Assembly (NCBI RefSeq): GCF_018687715.1
Contig: NC_056765.1
Coordinates: 13,072,001-13,136,000 of the forward strand
DNA length: 64,000 nt
Direction: 5' to 3'
Origin: Carya illinoinensis
Taxonomy: Eukaryota; Streptophyta; Magnoliopsida; Fagales; Juglandaceae
In this document: in pieces, positions 33,169 to 44,995 of the stretch
Layout: the number at the start of each line of letters is the position of its first letter
Numbering within the stretch: position 1 is the first letter of the stretch
Notes under the pieces: model-generated
The model's database searches: none
What the model was told of the DNA's origin: nothing
What the model saw: the letters and a program-made list of their open reading frames with translations, nothing else
Made by a program: the position numbers and the translations under genes

Positions 33169-35294
33169 TGTGACGCCTCCAAATCCCCATGCGCGGACAC
33201 GGGAAAATCGAGACGTCCGGATGATGACATCACGGGTCATCACCCTATCGATGTGTGCCAAGTGTGTGTATAAGCAACGAATGTGCACGAGAAATACGCA
33301 GCGAAAAGCAAGTCAATAACTAAGTACCAGAATTTTTCTTGTTTAATACAAAGCTATTCAAAACATACATAAATAAATATTACAAAACACGAATATAATA
33401 TAATATCAAATACAAGCATAACATCAGCAATCCGGCAGAGCCGCATCCTCGGGCTCAGCCTCCTCCTCCTCCTCCTCATCCTCGAACTCTGCACCAAAAG
33501 CTACGGAACCAAAAATGGTACCACAGGTAAGTAAAACCCAAACATCACCAGATAAAAACACATAGAACTCAAACAACATGGATGCAAGAAAAACCAATGC
33601 ACATGTCCCGCAAAACCACATTTTTTACCACGCACGCCAAAAACCCATTTGGCCCATAAAAATATATCCTTAAAACCAAGTCTCGCCATTATCCTAGATA
33701 ATGGCCCAAACCACCATTTTCCCAGAAAATGGATCAAAAGTCTCTAAATCAAATCTTGTCATTTTTCCAGAAAATGGCCCGCATCCGAAAACCATAAAAA
33801 CGATCCAATTATGCATGCACCATGATCTCCCCTAGGGATCATCCGCACACCCTGGCTCTGTGCCACACCGCAGGTAACGACTACGCATGTGACACCTAAA
33901 CGAGCGATGCCTAGACTCACGCCCAGCGCGTACCTGGCCAGGCCATCCTCTAGCCCTCGCCAGCGAAGGGCCACGGAGTCGGTGAGTAGAGCGATGCCCA
34001 GACTCGCGCCCAGCGCGTACCTGGCCAGGCCATCCTCTAGCCCCGCTCTCGTCGTCGCCCAGCGACAACTCAGGGGACGTCACTCAGTATTATCCACTCC
34101 CGAGTGACCAGAGGAGCTCCACCGAGATAATAACCCATCCCGGCTTGGGCTCGTGAGACACACGCACCCGAAAACCCATTCACGCCAACAGAACAGGATT
34201 TCTCAAATAAAATAAAATACACGTGCATGCACCATGTAAATGCAATTTCAATGCACAAAACAAATAACCAATCATAAATCAATAAATCAAGCAACTCCGT
34301 CCTCCATCCATCCGACCCCCGAACTCCTCGGACTCAGTCCGGAATCAACCAACTAGCAGATAAAATAAATTGAATGAGCAATATATATTTAAATCTGAAA
34401 ATAGGGTTTGAAAAATACTTACAGCGCTATACGGTAATTTTAGAAAACACCCGGCGTTGCAAACGGCGAAGAAAAAGCAACGTTACAGTGAAAAATCACT
34501 GTGGTCGTGGGTTGTGAAATACCCACTTTTGAACGGGGACAAACCAGGGCTTGGGATCGATAGGGAATGGTCTAGGGATGATTGTGAAACTATTGGAAGT
34601 GGTGGTTGGCCGTGGGTGGCGGCAAAAACGCTGGAGAGAGGCCGGATTTTCCAAAAAGGAAAGCTAGCTCGTGGGAGCTGTTCCGGTGGTCGTTGGAGGC
34701 CGGAAATAGGTGGGTTAGGACGGCAAGGGACCGGTGATGAAGTGGTGAAGAAATGGTGGCCGGAGGTGGAGCGACGGCGGCGGATCGAGCTAAAAACCGT
34801 GTAGGCTTTAATGAGGTTTTCCGGCCAAACGGCCGGCCGGATGGGGGTGGGAATTGGTGGGGAGGTGCACCGGAGGGAAGGGAGTCAACCGGTGGGGGCA
34901 GTGTGCCGCACGGTGGCCGGACGGCGGTGGGTCGAGGGCGGGAAGAGCTCCGGCGTGAGAGAGGAGGAGAGAGAGAGAGAGAGGGACTGGGTCGACGCGG
35001 GAGAGGAGAAGAAAAAGAAAAAAAAAAGAAAAAGAAAGAAGAAAAAAGAGAAAAAGAAAAAGAAAAAGGAAAAAGGGAAAAGAAGATGAGGTCTAATCCT
35101 CATTCCGGGAAAACAAAACTAAACCGCCGAAACGAGATTAAAAACCGTAAACGACTAAAAGAAATCAAACACATCATCAACTAAATTAAAAATCAAATTT
35201 TAAAACGTAATAAATTAAAATAAATGAACTAATATATTAATTAAAATAAAAACAATCATTTCAGCGAAAATATACGCGAAAGCGGGTCATCACA
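33169..35294 (-). repeat. 3' LTR of the gypsy element (2,126 bp)
   Basis: On the plus strand it runs TGTGACGCC to GGGTCATCACA. It is closely related to the solo LTR at 57337-59667 and more distantly to 42377-44512. It contains short perfect hairpins (GCCATTATC/GATAATGGC type, 33685-33780) and a purine-rich (GA/AAG)n stretch near 34955-35085. The many open frames in it are not genes. Confidence 0.88.
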
Positions 35295-35310
35295 TCCTCC
35301 CCCCTTTAAA
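35295..35310 (-). promoter_or_regulatory. Polypurine tract of the gypsy element
   Basis: The minus strand reads TTTAAAGGGGGGAGGA immediately before the LTR start TGTGATGACC. This fixes the orientation of the element. Confidence 0.85.
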
Positions 35311-35408
35311 ACAAATTTCATCCTCGAAATTTGCAAGATCAACCACCAACTTAAAGAAGCCACATAAAACACACAAACCATCGGTGACCAAGATTAAGAT
35401 ATATACCT

Positions 35409-35979
35409 TCATCCTTCAAACAAGTACGGGTACTGCTCCCTCATGTCCGCTGCTCGCTCCCAAGAGAAGTCTTGTGCTAACGGATCTCCCCAAGCCACTT
35501 TAACCAAAGGTATCGTCTTGGACCTCAACTGTTGCTCCTTCCAATCCATGATCTGTGACGGAAGAACTTCATAAGTGAGATTTGGTTGCAACTGAATACC
35601 CTCTGGGTCGACGAAGCGTGGCTCTTGCTGTCCAAAGCTCTTCTTCAGGGATAATACGTGGAAGACATCATGAACATCCCCAAAGTATTCTGACAAAGCA
35701 ACTCTATAGGCGACGGACCCTACCTTCTCCAGAATCTGAAAAGGGCCGACATACCTCGGATCCAACTTCCTCTTCTTACCAAAACGCTTAACACCTCTCA
35801 TGGGAGAGACTTTAAGGTAAACCCAATCACCAACTTCAAAAGATAACTCTCTCCTCCTGGTATCAGCGTAACTTTTCTGGCGACTCTGAGCTGCTGCCAT
35901 TTTATCTCTGATGATCCGGACTTGGCTTTGCATTTCTTGAATTATTTCGGGTCCAATTATCCTACTCTCCCCGACTTCA
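35409..35979 (-). pseudogene. Ty3/gypsy polyprotein C-terminus (integrase end, chromovirus type)
   Basis: This is the last ~190 residues of a Ty3/gypsy pol protein. Homology starts at 35979 with EVGESRIIGPE, ahead of the Met at 35933. It contains the integrase C-terminal GPY-like region (DPRYVGPFQILEKVGSVAYRVAL), then VHDVFHVLSLKK and a chromo-like tail ending WERAADMREQYPYLF. The frame is clean to its stop at 35409, which lies about 100 bp before the PPT, as in chromoviruses of the Tekay/Del kind. It is cut at the deletion junction with the 5' LTR remnant, so no functional enzyme can be made. Confidence 0.9.
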
Positions 35980-36069
35980 ATAAATTAAAATAAATAAACT
36001 AATATATTAATTAAAATAAAAACAACAATTTCAGCGAAAATACACGCGAAAGCGGGTCATCACACAAAC

Positions 36070-36131
36070 TTACCCCAAGCTCCAGCGGCCGAGTCAACTG
36101 CTGGACGAAGCTTCCGATACCTAAGTTAGAT

Positions 36132-36199
<68 letters not shown>

Positions 36200-36647
36200 T
36201 GCCTTGAGTTGGGATCCTCGAATTACCTCTATTTGGTGCCTTAGGGTGACACTTATACCTGTCTCAGGGGCAGGGAGCTCCATGCCCTGCCTTTCTACCC
36301 CTAGAGTGGCCCTTGCTAGAGCCTATTTAATGCAGCATGGTCTAGTGAGGGTGTTAGGTCATGAAGTCCCATCAAGGTGTCGTGCCGCTCCTTCCCTAGT
36401 GAAAGGGGAGTTGGGTGCATTCCGGACCATGGCCCACTTGGCCCTGCAGCTTGACTCTCATTCTCCTGGGGCTAGGGGATCCGCGGATGGGTTGCCAAAA
36501 GCCGAACAAGCCTTGGCCTAGCCTTGGGCCAGGCTGATCTTCTTGGGTAAATCCCCCTTAAACAGCTACCCCGCCAGTCCCAGCTTCTAATACAACTCAG
36601 CCGGAACTGATTCTTCTTCCAACTGTTGCATACCTGAGATTAGTTGC
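36070..36647. other. Older flanking DNA between two gypsy insertions; (GA)n microsatellite
   Basis: A (GA)n tract spans about 36135-36187. The GC-richer part (36200-36600) has an open frame of 105 codons without a recognisable domain. Removing the two flanking insertions would join this to 33089-33163 on the left and 39951 onward on the right, so it may be the body of an older element. Confidence 0.5.
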
Positions 36648-39600
36648 TGTGACGCCCCCAAATTCCGTTTGGGATCGGACGGACATTTGAAGCGTCGAGA
36701 CATGCAACACAAGGTTACCTGCCCCCGTTCATGACATATAAGATGCAATAATCCTAACATGCATCTAACATTATGCAATATTCGCAGCGGATAATTTTTT
36801 TCTTTAGCAATACTATGCACCAAACTGAAAATATCCCAATACTTAAAACATACTTCATACATAAAGATCCATTGAATAACTAAGATCACAGCACTATTCC
36901 AAAATAGTTATGATCCAAAAGTACTGGAGATGCAACTCCATCGTACAAGTAGTAATTTAACTACTATATTAACATTAACGACGCACCGTCGTTCAGTCGA
37001 CTGTGTCTAGTTGGTCAGCTCCTGATCCTCCTTCAGGTCCTGTAACAAGATCTACCATTCAGGGGGAATGGTAGTTGGGACTACCACAGTGAGATTTGAT
37101 TACAAATCTCAGCAAGTTAACAAAAAACTTCCATATAGACTAATGATGCATGTATGACAGTAAAAGTATAAATGCATAATCAAATTTATAAGTAATTAAA
37201 GCATAACTTAGCGTACAACATAGCATAATTGACAAGCTTAAATTGAATCATGAACTGAACTTGACTTGACATGAACTTGATCTGAAACTTGACTTAGCAT
37301 GAACTTGCTCTGAAACTTGAATTAACATGAAAAATACATACTCCACAGTTGTTGTGGCCCCATGTATTCTACGTGTAAATACATACTCCACAGTTGTTGT
37401 GGCCCCATGTATTCTACACAAACTTGACTTAACATTAAAAATACATACTCCACAGTTGTTGTGGCCCCATGTATTCTATGTGTAAATACATACTCCACAG
37501 TTGTTGTGGCCCCATGTATTCTATACATCACTATGCAGTTAAATACATACTCCACAGTTGTTGTGGCCCCATGTATTCTACATAAACTGAATATACTCAA
37601 GATGAAACGTGACTGGAATATGAAAGGACTGAAGCCCTGACGTAACATAACGTGACTTGAACATAATTTGAAATACATAACCAACTTGAGATAGTAACAT
37701 TTCGTAACATGGCATAACATATAACAAACAACATATTTAGCATGACATATTTGTAATGTATAGTAATACATGACAGAATATATTGTGTAACAGATAAAAA
37801 TTAATGACAGAATAAATTCTGTATAATAGACAATTACATGATAACTTGGCATGGCATGACATATATGATAACATACATACATACACTGTAATTCTTTTAC
37901 TTAGCACACATACACAGTAGACTGCTAGTAAGTTAAAAGCTAACTTACCTCGATCTCCGCGTTTCTTATAAAACTTCAAGTGCGATCACGATGAACTGTA
38001 ATTAGTGATTCTAAAAGTTAGAACTAAATCACTAATAATTTGAAATATGGAAAATACTAACTTAAAGAGTAAAATTTTCATTTTACTCTCTACATGTGGG
38101 AAAATGACCGTTTTACCCATAACTTAAGGATTTTGCATACTAACTCCAAAAGTTTCCAAAATTTACATTCCTCATGTAAATCTTGTCCTAAACTTAAATA
38201 TCAACTCAGAAAAATTTAAAACAAAACACAACTATGAAGAACACACTATGGTCGAAACATCCATAGGCCATTTCCCTTTATTTTTGTTGCAATTCCTTCC
38301 AACTTCAAAACTCATGCTTAAACCAAAATTTTGCAACAAACATCTTCCAATCCTAAGTTCAAAACCATACTTAAAACATCCATTTAAAAAAAACTAATAA
38401 TCAACACCAAACTTTTTTGTAAAAATATCCAAGCACTTGAATCACAAGTTTTGACCTTAAATCAAAACATCTCCAAGAATTTCAAAAAATCAAATCTTAC
38501 TTCTAACATATTCATAATATCATCCTAACATCAACCATACTTTAAATCATCAAACTAAAGTCACCAAAATCACAAAATAACATTTGGAGTTTTTGGTTTT
38601 ACACTTAGTCCAAAAACATAAACTTTTCCCTCAACTAGTTTTGATAAATCTCTTGATCTATGACTTATAAATATATGATCTTCAAACCAAACCATCACAT
38701 GGTTTAAAAAGATGTCCTAAAATATATATAAGCTTCTAATTCAAGATCATATGGTTAGAAATTAACTAAAACATAAATTTAGCCAAGAATATCCACACTT
38801 TGACTTATTTGAATATCTCTTTGCATAAAATTTCATATATTTGAAACTAACATCAAATATCTTCAAAATAATAATATAACATGTATATAAGATGTTTAGG
38901 ATCCTCCAATAAAATTATCAAAGTCATTAGAATAGGTTTAGACCACCAAAGAGTTAAACTTTCTCAAAACAGAAACTGTTTTTCCTCTTCCAGTTTCTAA
39001 GTTTCTAAATCTAAGAACATCTTTCATCAAAACCTTTAATCATGCAAAAATCCTCAACCAATAGTCACATATACATGTTAAAAATACTCCATAAATATTT
39101 CGGACCAATATCTATCCATTAGCTTGGTCAAAAACTCCAAAATATAACATATTCTCCAGTTTATCTCCCAGAATGACCTTTCTATAGTTTATATAATATT
39201 TGACTGACCAAATGATCTTCAAATGGGGCAAATAAGATATCCATGTAAACTAGACTCAAAAAGGAACAACTTATATGAAGGAGACTTTATGATAAAACAC
39301 TTACAACAGCTTCAAAATGGGCATGCAAAAGATCTCCTAAAATCCGTCCGAGAGAGAGAGTTTGATAATCTTTTATTAGAAGGAGTAATTGAAGATAAGT
39401 TCATGGGTGCTGGCTGGACACATTTATGGACGAGATAAGGGAGGTGATAAGGCTGGAGTTGAGAGTTAAGTGTGGTTTTCTCCTACCCAAAATATCTATA
39501 AAAGATTATCTCATAATATTCTATCCAATAATATCTACAAAAATCAACTTAAGATATTTTTATCTAATAATATCTATAAAAATCAACTCAAAATATTTTT

Positions 39601-39945
39601 ACCCAATAATATTCACGAAAATTACCTCAAGATATTTCTTTTTATCCAATAATATTTACAGTTTTGAACAGACGTTTTGTCCGAAAAAAAGAAAAAAAGT
39701 TATTGCGCCATAAGACTTTAAATAACCCTCTGAGTCTAATGGCACAAACCATAATACATTTTGACACTTCTAACTATCTCCAATAATCAAAAATACACTT
39801 CTAATACCATAGTAAATAATAACACTAACTATGTAGTTAGACAAAAACCTATACGATTAATGGATTCATGAAAACTTATGGGTTTTTCACGAGATTCCTA
39901 AAGTTAATAGAAATTTCACAATTGAATTTCTAGCGGGCTGTTACA
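36648..39945 (-). mobile_element. Large solo LTR, Ty3/gypsy type (3,298 bp)
   Basis: Plus-strand ends are TGTGACGCCCCC and GGGCTGTTACA, so the minus strand starts TGTAACAGCCCGC, a familiar gypsy (Tekay/Del) LTR start. The TSD is the perfect GTTGC (36643-36647 and 39946-39950). No coding domain. It carries an array of 40-bp palindromic repeats (37325-37580). The rest is AT-rich with (A)n-type runs. Confidence 0.87.
37325..37580. repeat. Five copies of a 40-bp hairpin-forming repeat
   Basis: The unit AAATACATACTCCACAGTTG continues as TTGTGGCCCCATGTATTCTA and recurs near 37330, 37376, 37439, 37486 and 37545, separated by short variable spacers. Each unit folds on itself: AATACAT pairs with ATGTATT and CCACA with TGTGG. 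The translated frame across it repeats HGATTTVEYVF and is not a gene. Confidence 0.9.
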
Positions 39946-40646
39946 GTTGCGATGGCTCCCTTGTGCAGTCGGCACCCACAGCGGTCCCAACGCCTCCGGT
40001 GGGGGACCTCACAGAGTCGGAGGAGGAGCCATAAATCAATCGAGGGGCCTTCAGCTTTGCTATTTTTCCTTTTTTTTTTGTGTTGGACCATGTTAGGTAT
40101 ATTAAAGTATGCCACGTGTCCCTTCATAAATTGTAGATTTAACCAATCAATATATATACATGCCTTGAATATCTTTCCATGCTCTGACTTCTCATTCCGC
40201 ATTGTTTCGCTGTTTGCTCGAGGTGTTCTCTTTTTTGAGGGAACGCTTCGAGTTTTGCTTCTAACGTTACTACCATACCTGTCCTTTAACCTTCTCGAGA
40301 GAATGGGTTAATGACTAACATCCCTCCTGAGGATTTGGAAAGATTTCAAACAGTTAGCCATTTATTGCTCACCCATTGGTCATGGACATTGCTTCCCCAC
40401 ACGTGCCATGAAATCCGCGCGGGATTCACAATCACATCCTCCAACTCCTCAATTTAATTCCATCCTCCATAATCCATAACTAAAAAAAAAAGTGAATCGG
40501 GGAAGGGGAACTTACCTTCAGCGACAGACAAGGACATCGATGGATCACAGCTAAATGGCGATAGATCATGGCTGAAAGGGGTGGGGCTAGAGTAGCACTG
40601 AGGGTACTAGCAGTGGTTATTGGGTTAGAGAGATTCGAGAATCAGA

Positions 40647-40696
<50 letters not shown>

Positions 40697-41344
40697 GGAA
40701 TGGGGGATTGCCCGGGCGGTGTGCGGGGAGGGGGGGGCAGGGCTTAAAACTAATATCCAAACGACGTTGTTTCGCCATTGACAAAATAGCATCGATTGGT
40801 TGTTTTAAATAAAACCCCATACATCAAAACAATGTTGTTATTCAATGGCAAAACAATGTCATTTTGATGAATGGGGTATTTTTTATATACTTATATATAT
40901 AATATATATTACGTGGGGGTCAAGGCGGGGTATTTGCGGGGCGGGGGTTGAGGCCATCCCACACCCGCCCCCATTGGGGGCACCAGATGCTAGCGGCCAC
41001 ACTCGGCCCCTGTATCTGGCTGGACCTCACTGCCCACTCCTATTTATGATGTTTTGATATTAGGATGAAATAAAATAAAAATAAATAGTCTTGTAATACA
41101 AACAATGTCTAATTAACATGATATTAGTGTAGAAATGATTTTAAGTTCGCACCTGAAGTGAAAAAACAATATGCTTTGCACAATGAAGAGGTGAGAATTG
41201 ATAAGGGGGAAGCTACTAGCTAATGGTTCAAAGACTGACACCTTTTTTTTATTTCTTTTTTCCTCTCTTACCCGCCGTCAATCTTGGAAAAAGGAATGAA
41301 AAAGGGGAATGAATGTAAAAGTTAGTGTGATGTGGGGTTTCCGG
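39946..41344. other. Intergenic and old repeat remnants; no gene
   Basis: 39951-40070 is GC-rich and may belong to the same older element as 36070-36647. An (AG)n tract lies at about 40651-40692. 40905-41040 is GC-rich (GGGGCGGGGG, CCCGCCCCC) and resembles one end of the MITE at 41345. 41045-41225 duplicates 29518-29700. Confidence 0.55.
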
Positions 41345-41956
41345 TAGGGGCGGGCAGCGGGGGCCCACCCCCCGTTACCCCACCCTCGTCCGCCCCGCCT
41401 CCGCATGGGCGGACGGGGTACCCCGCACCGCACATGGACCCCGCCCCGCACTGCCCGCCCCCTGCCCCGCACTTTATTTTATATTTATAAATATATATTT
41501 ATATTTTACAAATTGTATATATATATAAATATATATTATAATTTGTTAGACTTGTTCACAAGATTCCAAATGGCATGGGCACCCTGGCCACATTATATAG
41601 AACTCCAATGCCATACAAGAATCTTACTTGAGCAATGTGGGACTTAACAGCTTGTGAACAAGTCTCACTCTCTTGTGACTCTTGTAAACAAGTCTAACAA
41701 ATTTAAAAATTAATAACATAATTTTTATGTTAATAGTTTTAAAATTATTATACATATAAATTTTAATTTACGATTTAATTATATAATAATTTGGGTCTAA
41801 AAAATATTTTTTTAGACCCAAAAATTTTTTTAAGCCCAAAGGAACATAGTGTTCTTGAAGTGGGCAGGGGGCGGGGTGAATGTGGGATGGAATTTCCATC
41901 CCCCGCATATCGGGGAAGGGGTGCCCCCGCCCCCGCATATGCGGGTAGCACCCCTA
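41345..41956. mobile_element. hAT-type MITE with GC-rich ends (612 bp)
   Basis: It starts TAGGGGCGGGCAGC and ends GCGGGTAGCACCCCTA; the outer TAGGGG/CCCCTA are inverted. It is flanked by an 8-bp TSD with one mismatch, GTTTCCGG (41337-41344) and GTTTCTGG (41957-41964). The core is AT-rich and has a long near-perfect palindrome at 41791-41822 (TTGGGTCTAAAAAAT and its inverse). It carries a nested insertion at 41545-41699. Confidence 0.82.
41545..41699. mobile_element. Small foldback insertion nested in the MITE
   Basis: The ends are inverted with one mismatch: GTTAGACTTGTTCACAAG on the left and CTTGTAAACAAGTCTAAC on the right. A likely 5-bp TSD is AATTT (41540-41544 and 41700-41704). It contains CAATGTGGGACTT, a phrase common in plant LTRs, so it could be either a tiny MITE or a TRIM-like LTR. 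Confidence 0.65.
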
Positions 41957-41964
41957 GTTTCTGG

Positions 41965-42376
41965 AAAGTTTAAAAATGTATCCTTTAAGCATCCTTATAT
42001 TTTTAATTTAGAATTAATGCTTTAATTTCTCCTTTTCCTTTTTAATTGAGAAAAAACATCTATCTGCCATTGAGAATGCCCATATTTGTTTAAGGGAAAA
42101 GCACAAGCACCGTCCAAGTTGGTTACATGGTTATAGCTGGACACAAATAAAGGTCTTCTCTATCCAAAAAGCTCCCCAGAAAGTAAATCTTACATCATTT
42201 ATTATTTATTTGTTGCCCAAAATATTTATTGAACGATAATAAATATTGTATGGCCACTTTATAAAAATTTGAGGGAATCTTATTCCATCTTGGACTCATT
42301 TACACTTTTTATGAGTTGGAATTTTATGTAATGGTTAAAGCTCTAAAGTATTAGCTAGGTGTTAATCTAGACCACC
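41965..42376. other. Duplicated receptor-locus flank; no gene
   Basis: 42005-42190 parallels 27640-27840 (TTTAAGGGAAAAGCACAAGC, CACCGTCCAA, GGTTACA). The remainder is AT-rich with no feature seen. Confidence 0.55.
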
Positions 42377-44512
42377 TATGACGTCCCGACTCCCATGTAT
42401 AGAAACAAGGGAACCGTGACATCAATATAATGACAACACGGGTCACACACCCTAAATGATAAGTGTTAAATGTGTGCACAAATAAAAAGTATACACAAAA
42501 ATCGGAGTAGATAAATAAAGAATAGTCAACTAAGTACTATAATTTTGAAATACAGAACCACAAAAACAAAATATCCCTGAATAGGTTTACTGTTATCCAA
42601 AAAAAATATAATATACAAGCCAAAATTACATAGCCAAAAGGGAAAACATATCCCATGTTCCAAAAGTGACCATGTCACTCCTTCGACGGAGTCGATCCTT
42701 CAGGCTCAACATCATCATCTGTATCAAATTCTATGATTCTATAAAACAGAACCATAGGAAAGAATACCACGTGAGATTGTGAGTCTCAATAATTAACCCA
42801 CCAAACACCACAAGAGATAAAAATACCTTAATGCAACCAACATATATGCATGGATAGATGAAACATGCATGAAACTAAAACCATCATTTTCCCTGAAAAT
42901 GAAAATTTTTTCAACGCGTGCCAAAAATCTCATTTGACCCAAACACGCCATTAAATATCATCCACCATTTTCTCAGAAAATAGCCTAGACATAAATTCAT
43001 CATTTTCTCATAAAATGGTCCTCGTATCCATTTAATCATAAACCATCATTTTTTTAGAAAATGACCCAACATATCCATTTATTAGTCATTGTAGGCGGGA
43101 ATCACAGGCTGGACTAACCATCATCCTTACAACTTGCACTATAGGCAGGAGTCGTAGGTGGAACTCTACCACCATCCATGCTTACCATCATCCCGACAGT
43201 TCCTTTCCTTTCTTTCTTTCAATCCATTCTTATACATATACCCAAAATCCTTTCCTAACACACAAAATCTAGTTTCAAACACGACACATGAAAATGCATG
43301 CAAACATTATATTTTGAACAACATGGCAAAACACACATCAGAATAAAATACACCAATCACAACATATAAACCCCCAAACATAATCCAATTTCACAAACAA
43401 TCTCATCCTCCTATCTGACCCAACACTCCTCGAACACAAGGCTAGGCATAACTAACCAGACTGCAAAAAATATGTTAGTGTGAAAAATTTCTTTGGAAAA
43501 TTACTTACAAAGATGAAAGGCAACTCTGGAAGATTAAAGGTGACGCCAAAAGTGGCGGAACAGCAGTGGAGTGTTGTTTTCAAGTGATGGTCGTGGGTCA
43601 AAAAGTGGAAAAAATCGAAGGGTAGCTATGGGAGGCTTAGGATGGGCTTGGAGCTCCTATGGCGGTCGTTGGAGTTTATGGTGGTGATTGGTGGCCGGAG
43701 GTGGCTATGTACGGTGGAAATCAGCCAACTAAGAGGAAGAGAGGCTGCAGGAGAGTGAGGGAGAGTGAGGGAAGGTGGGGTCACGGTGGGCCACAAGGTT
43801 GGCTAGGAGTGGTCACCGGTGGAAGGGGAACCTATTGGTGGTGCTACAGTGGCCAGCGAACGCAGAAAGGGGAGAAAACCGTGGGTCTTAGGTGTGTTTC
43901 ATGGGAGAGAACGGCAGCAAGATGATGGTTGGCAAGAGGTGAAGCTACTGTGGTGGTGGTGGCGCAGTTGGGCAACGCAGAAATTGTAGAACCCGAATGG
44001 GTTTCACACAACCAGGGAAGAGAGAGAAAGAGTGTGGAGGATGGTGGTTGGGTTGGGGGAGGTCGCCGGCGTGAGGGGAAGAGATTAGGCTAGGCGGTGA
44101 GGAAGGACGGGGAGGAGAAAATTGAAACACAAAGGAGAGAAAGGGGAGGGGGTTGCACGGGAAGGAAGCAGGGGAGAAAAGAGAAGAAGGAAAAAAAGGA
44201 AAGTGGAAAAAGAGAAAGAGAGAAAAAAAAAAAGGAATGGAAAGAAATGAGATCCAACATTTTCATCTTGGGTCTCAAAACTGGTCCAATAAAAAGAATT
44301 TCAAAACAGCAATTTACAATAAAGAGCATTTTAAATAATGAAAAATAATTAATAACAAGAAACACATTGAATTTAAATTTCACAGTTAGAAATAATAAAA
44401 TAATACCACTAAAATCATATAAAATTTAGAACAAGAAAGCCTATAATAATGATAAATAAACTAATTATTTAATTAAAATACACAGAAATGCTTTGAAGGA
44501 GAGCTCATCCCA
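42377..44512 (-). repeat. Diverged gypsy-like LTR (about 2.1 kb), no clear TSD
   Basis: The start (TATGACGTCCCGACTCCC) and end (GAGCTCATCCCA) align with the ends of the 33169-35294 LTR, and the length is almost equal. Internal landmarks also match: repeated CCATTTTCTCAGAAAATG-type hairpins (42880-43070), a GGTGGC-rich zone (43660-44000), and a purine tract (44160-44240). Flanks (CCACC and CGTAT) do not match, so boundaries or flanks have changed. Open frames within are not genes. Confidence 0.6.
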
Positions 44513-44554
44513 CGTATCCTAAACATCCAAATGCATTTATGAAGAAGATTGAGA

Positions 44555-44735
44555 AATAATATTTACAGTTGTAGATTGTGCAAGTGCCGCGTAGTCTTTT
44601 TGAAAAAAGAAAAAAGTGAATTAATACGGGTCCCACATGAAAAAAAAAATTAACTTTTTAATCGTGGACCCCGCTCTTTTTCAAAATGATTACACAACAT
44701 TTATGCACTCAAAAACTGTATATAGCATTACTTGA
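44555..44735. mobile_element. MITE
   Basis: The left part (TTTACAGTTGTAGATTGTGC) is inverted relative to the right part (GCACTCAAAAACTGTATATA), around a core with GGGTCCCACAT and its inverse-like TGGACCCCGC. A relative with the same layout lies at 47290-47462. Confidence 0.6.
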
Positions 44736-44933
44736 ATGCGTTCACTAGTATTACAAAAGGTCTTGGCTCCAAATTAATTACGTCAAGCGACTTTGTCTTG
44801 TATAGAACTTATGGGGTTTGACAGCTTCATGAGTACGTAGTTTCCTTGCATCGACCTTCTTGGGTTAGGTACTGTTTATTAATTAATTAATACCAAAGAA
44901 AGGAAGAAAATAAAAACAGCTGAAATTAGCACA

Positions 44934-44950
44934 CACGTGTGTATATATAT
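44934..44950 (+). promoter_or_regulatory. G-box and TATA element upstream of the peptide gene
   Basis: CACGTG at 44934-44939 is a G-box core, and ATATATAT at about 44943-44950 can serve as TATA, 46-53 bp before the ATG at 44996. W-box cores (TTGAC or its complement) occur near 44782 and 44818. This would fit stress- or defence-responsive control, but motif matches of this length are common by chance. Confidence 0.4.
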
Positions 44951-44995
44951 GGTGCATGGGTGAATAGGTTTGCATTGCCTTTCTTTGAAAGATCA

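Larger units (their letters stand above)
33169..36064 (-). mobile_element. Ty3/gypsy chromovirus element with large internal deletion
   Basis: The element lies on the minus strand with outer ends TGTGA.../...TCACA and a perfect 5-bp TSD CAAAC (33164-33168 and 36065-36069). From its 5' side it keeps only about 85 bp of the 5' LTR (35980-36064), then jumps to the last part of pol (35409-35979), then PPT and a full 3' LTR (33169-35294). Everything from the rest of the 5' LTR through gag, protease, RT and most of integrase is gone. Because both ends and the TSD survive, the deletion came after insertion. Confidence 0.88.

Noticed and set aside
33424..35184. Many open frames in the gypsy LTR, including Arg/Gly/Glu-rich ones at 34457-35184
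   Set aside because: They lie inside a defined LTR, arise from GC- and purine-rich composition, and have no domains; the related LTRs at 42377 and 57337 give similar frames by chance.
36204..36521. 105-codon plus frame between gypsy insertions
   Set aside because: No domain; probably part of an older repeat, and the DNA is GC-rich enough for chance openness.
37322..37882. 186-codon minus-strand frame with repeated HGATTTVEYVF
   Set aside because: It is translation of the 40-bp hairpin repeat array in a solo LTR, not a repeat protein gene.
39426..39713. 95-codon frame with KINxxYFYPIIS repeats
   Set aside because: Low-complexity AT-rich repeats inside the 36648-39945 LTR.
42372..44517. Calling 42377-44512 a solo LTR with TSD
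   Set aside because: The flanking five-base words (CCACC and CGTAT) do not match, so I list it only as a diverged LTR.
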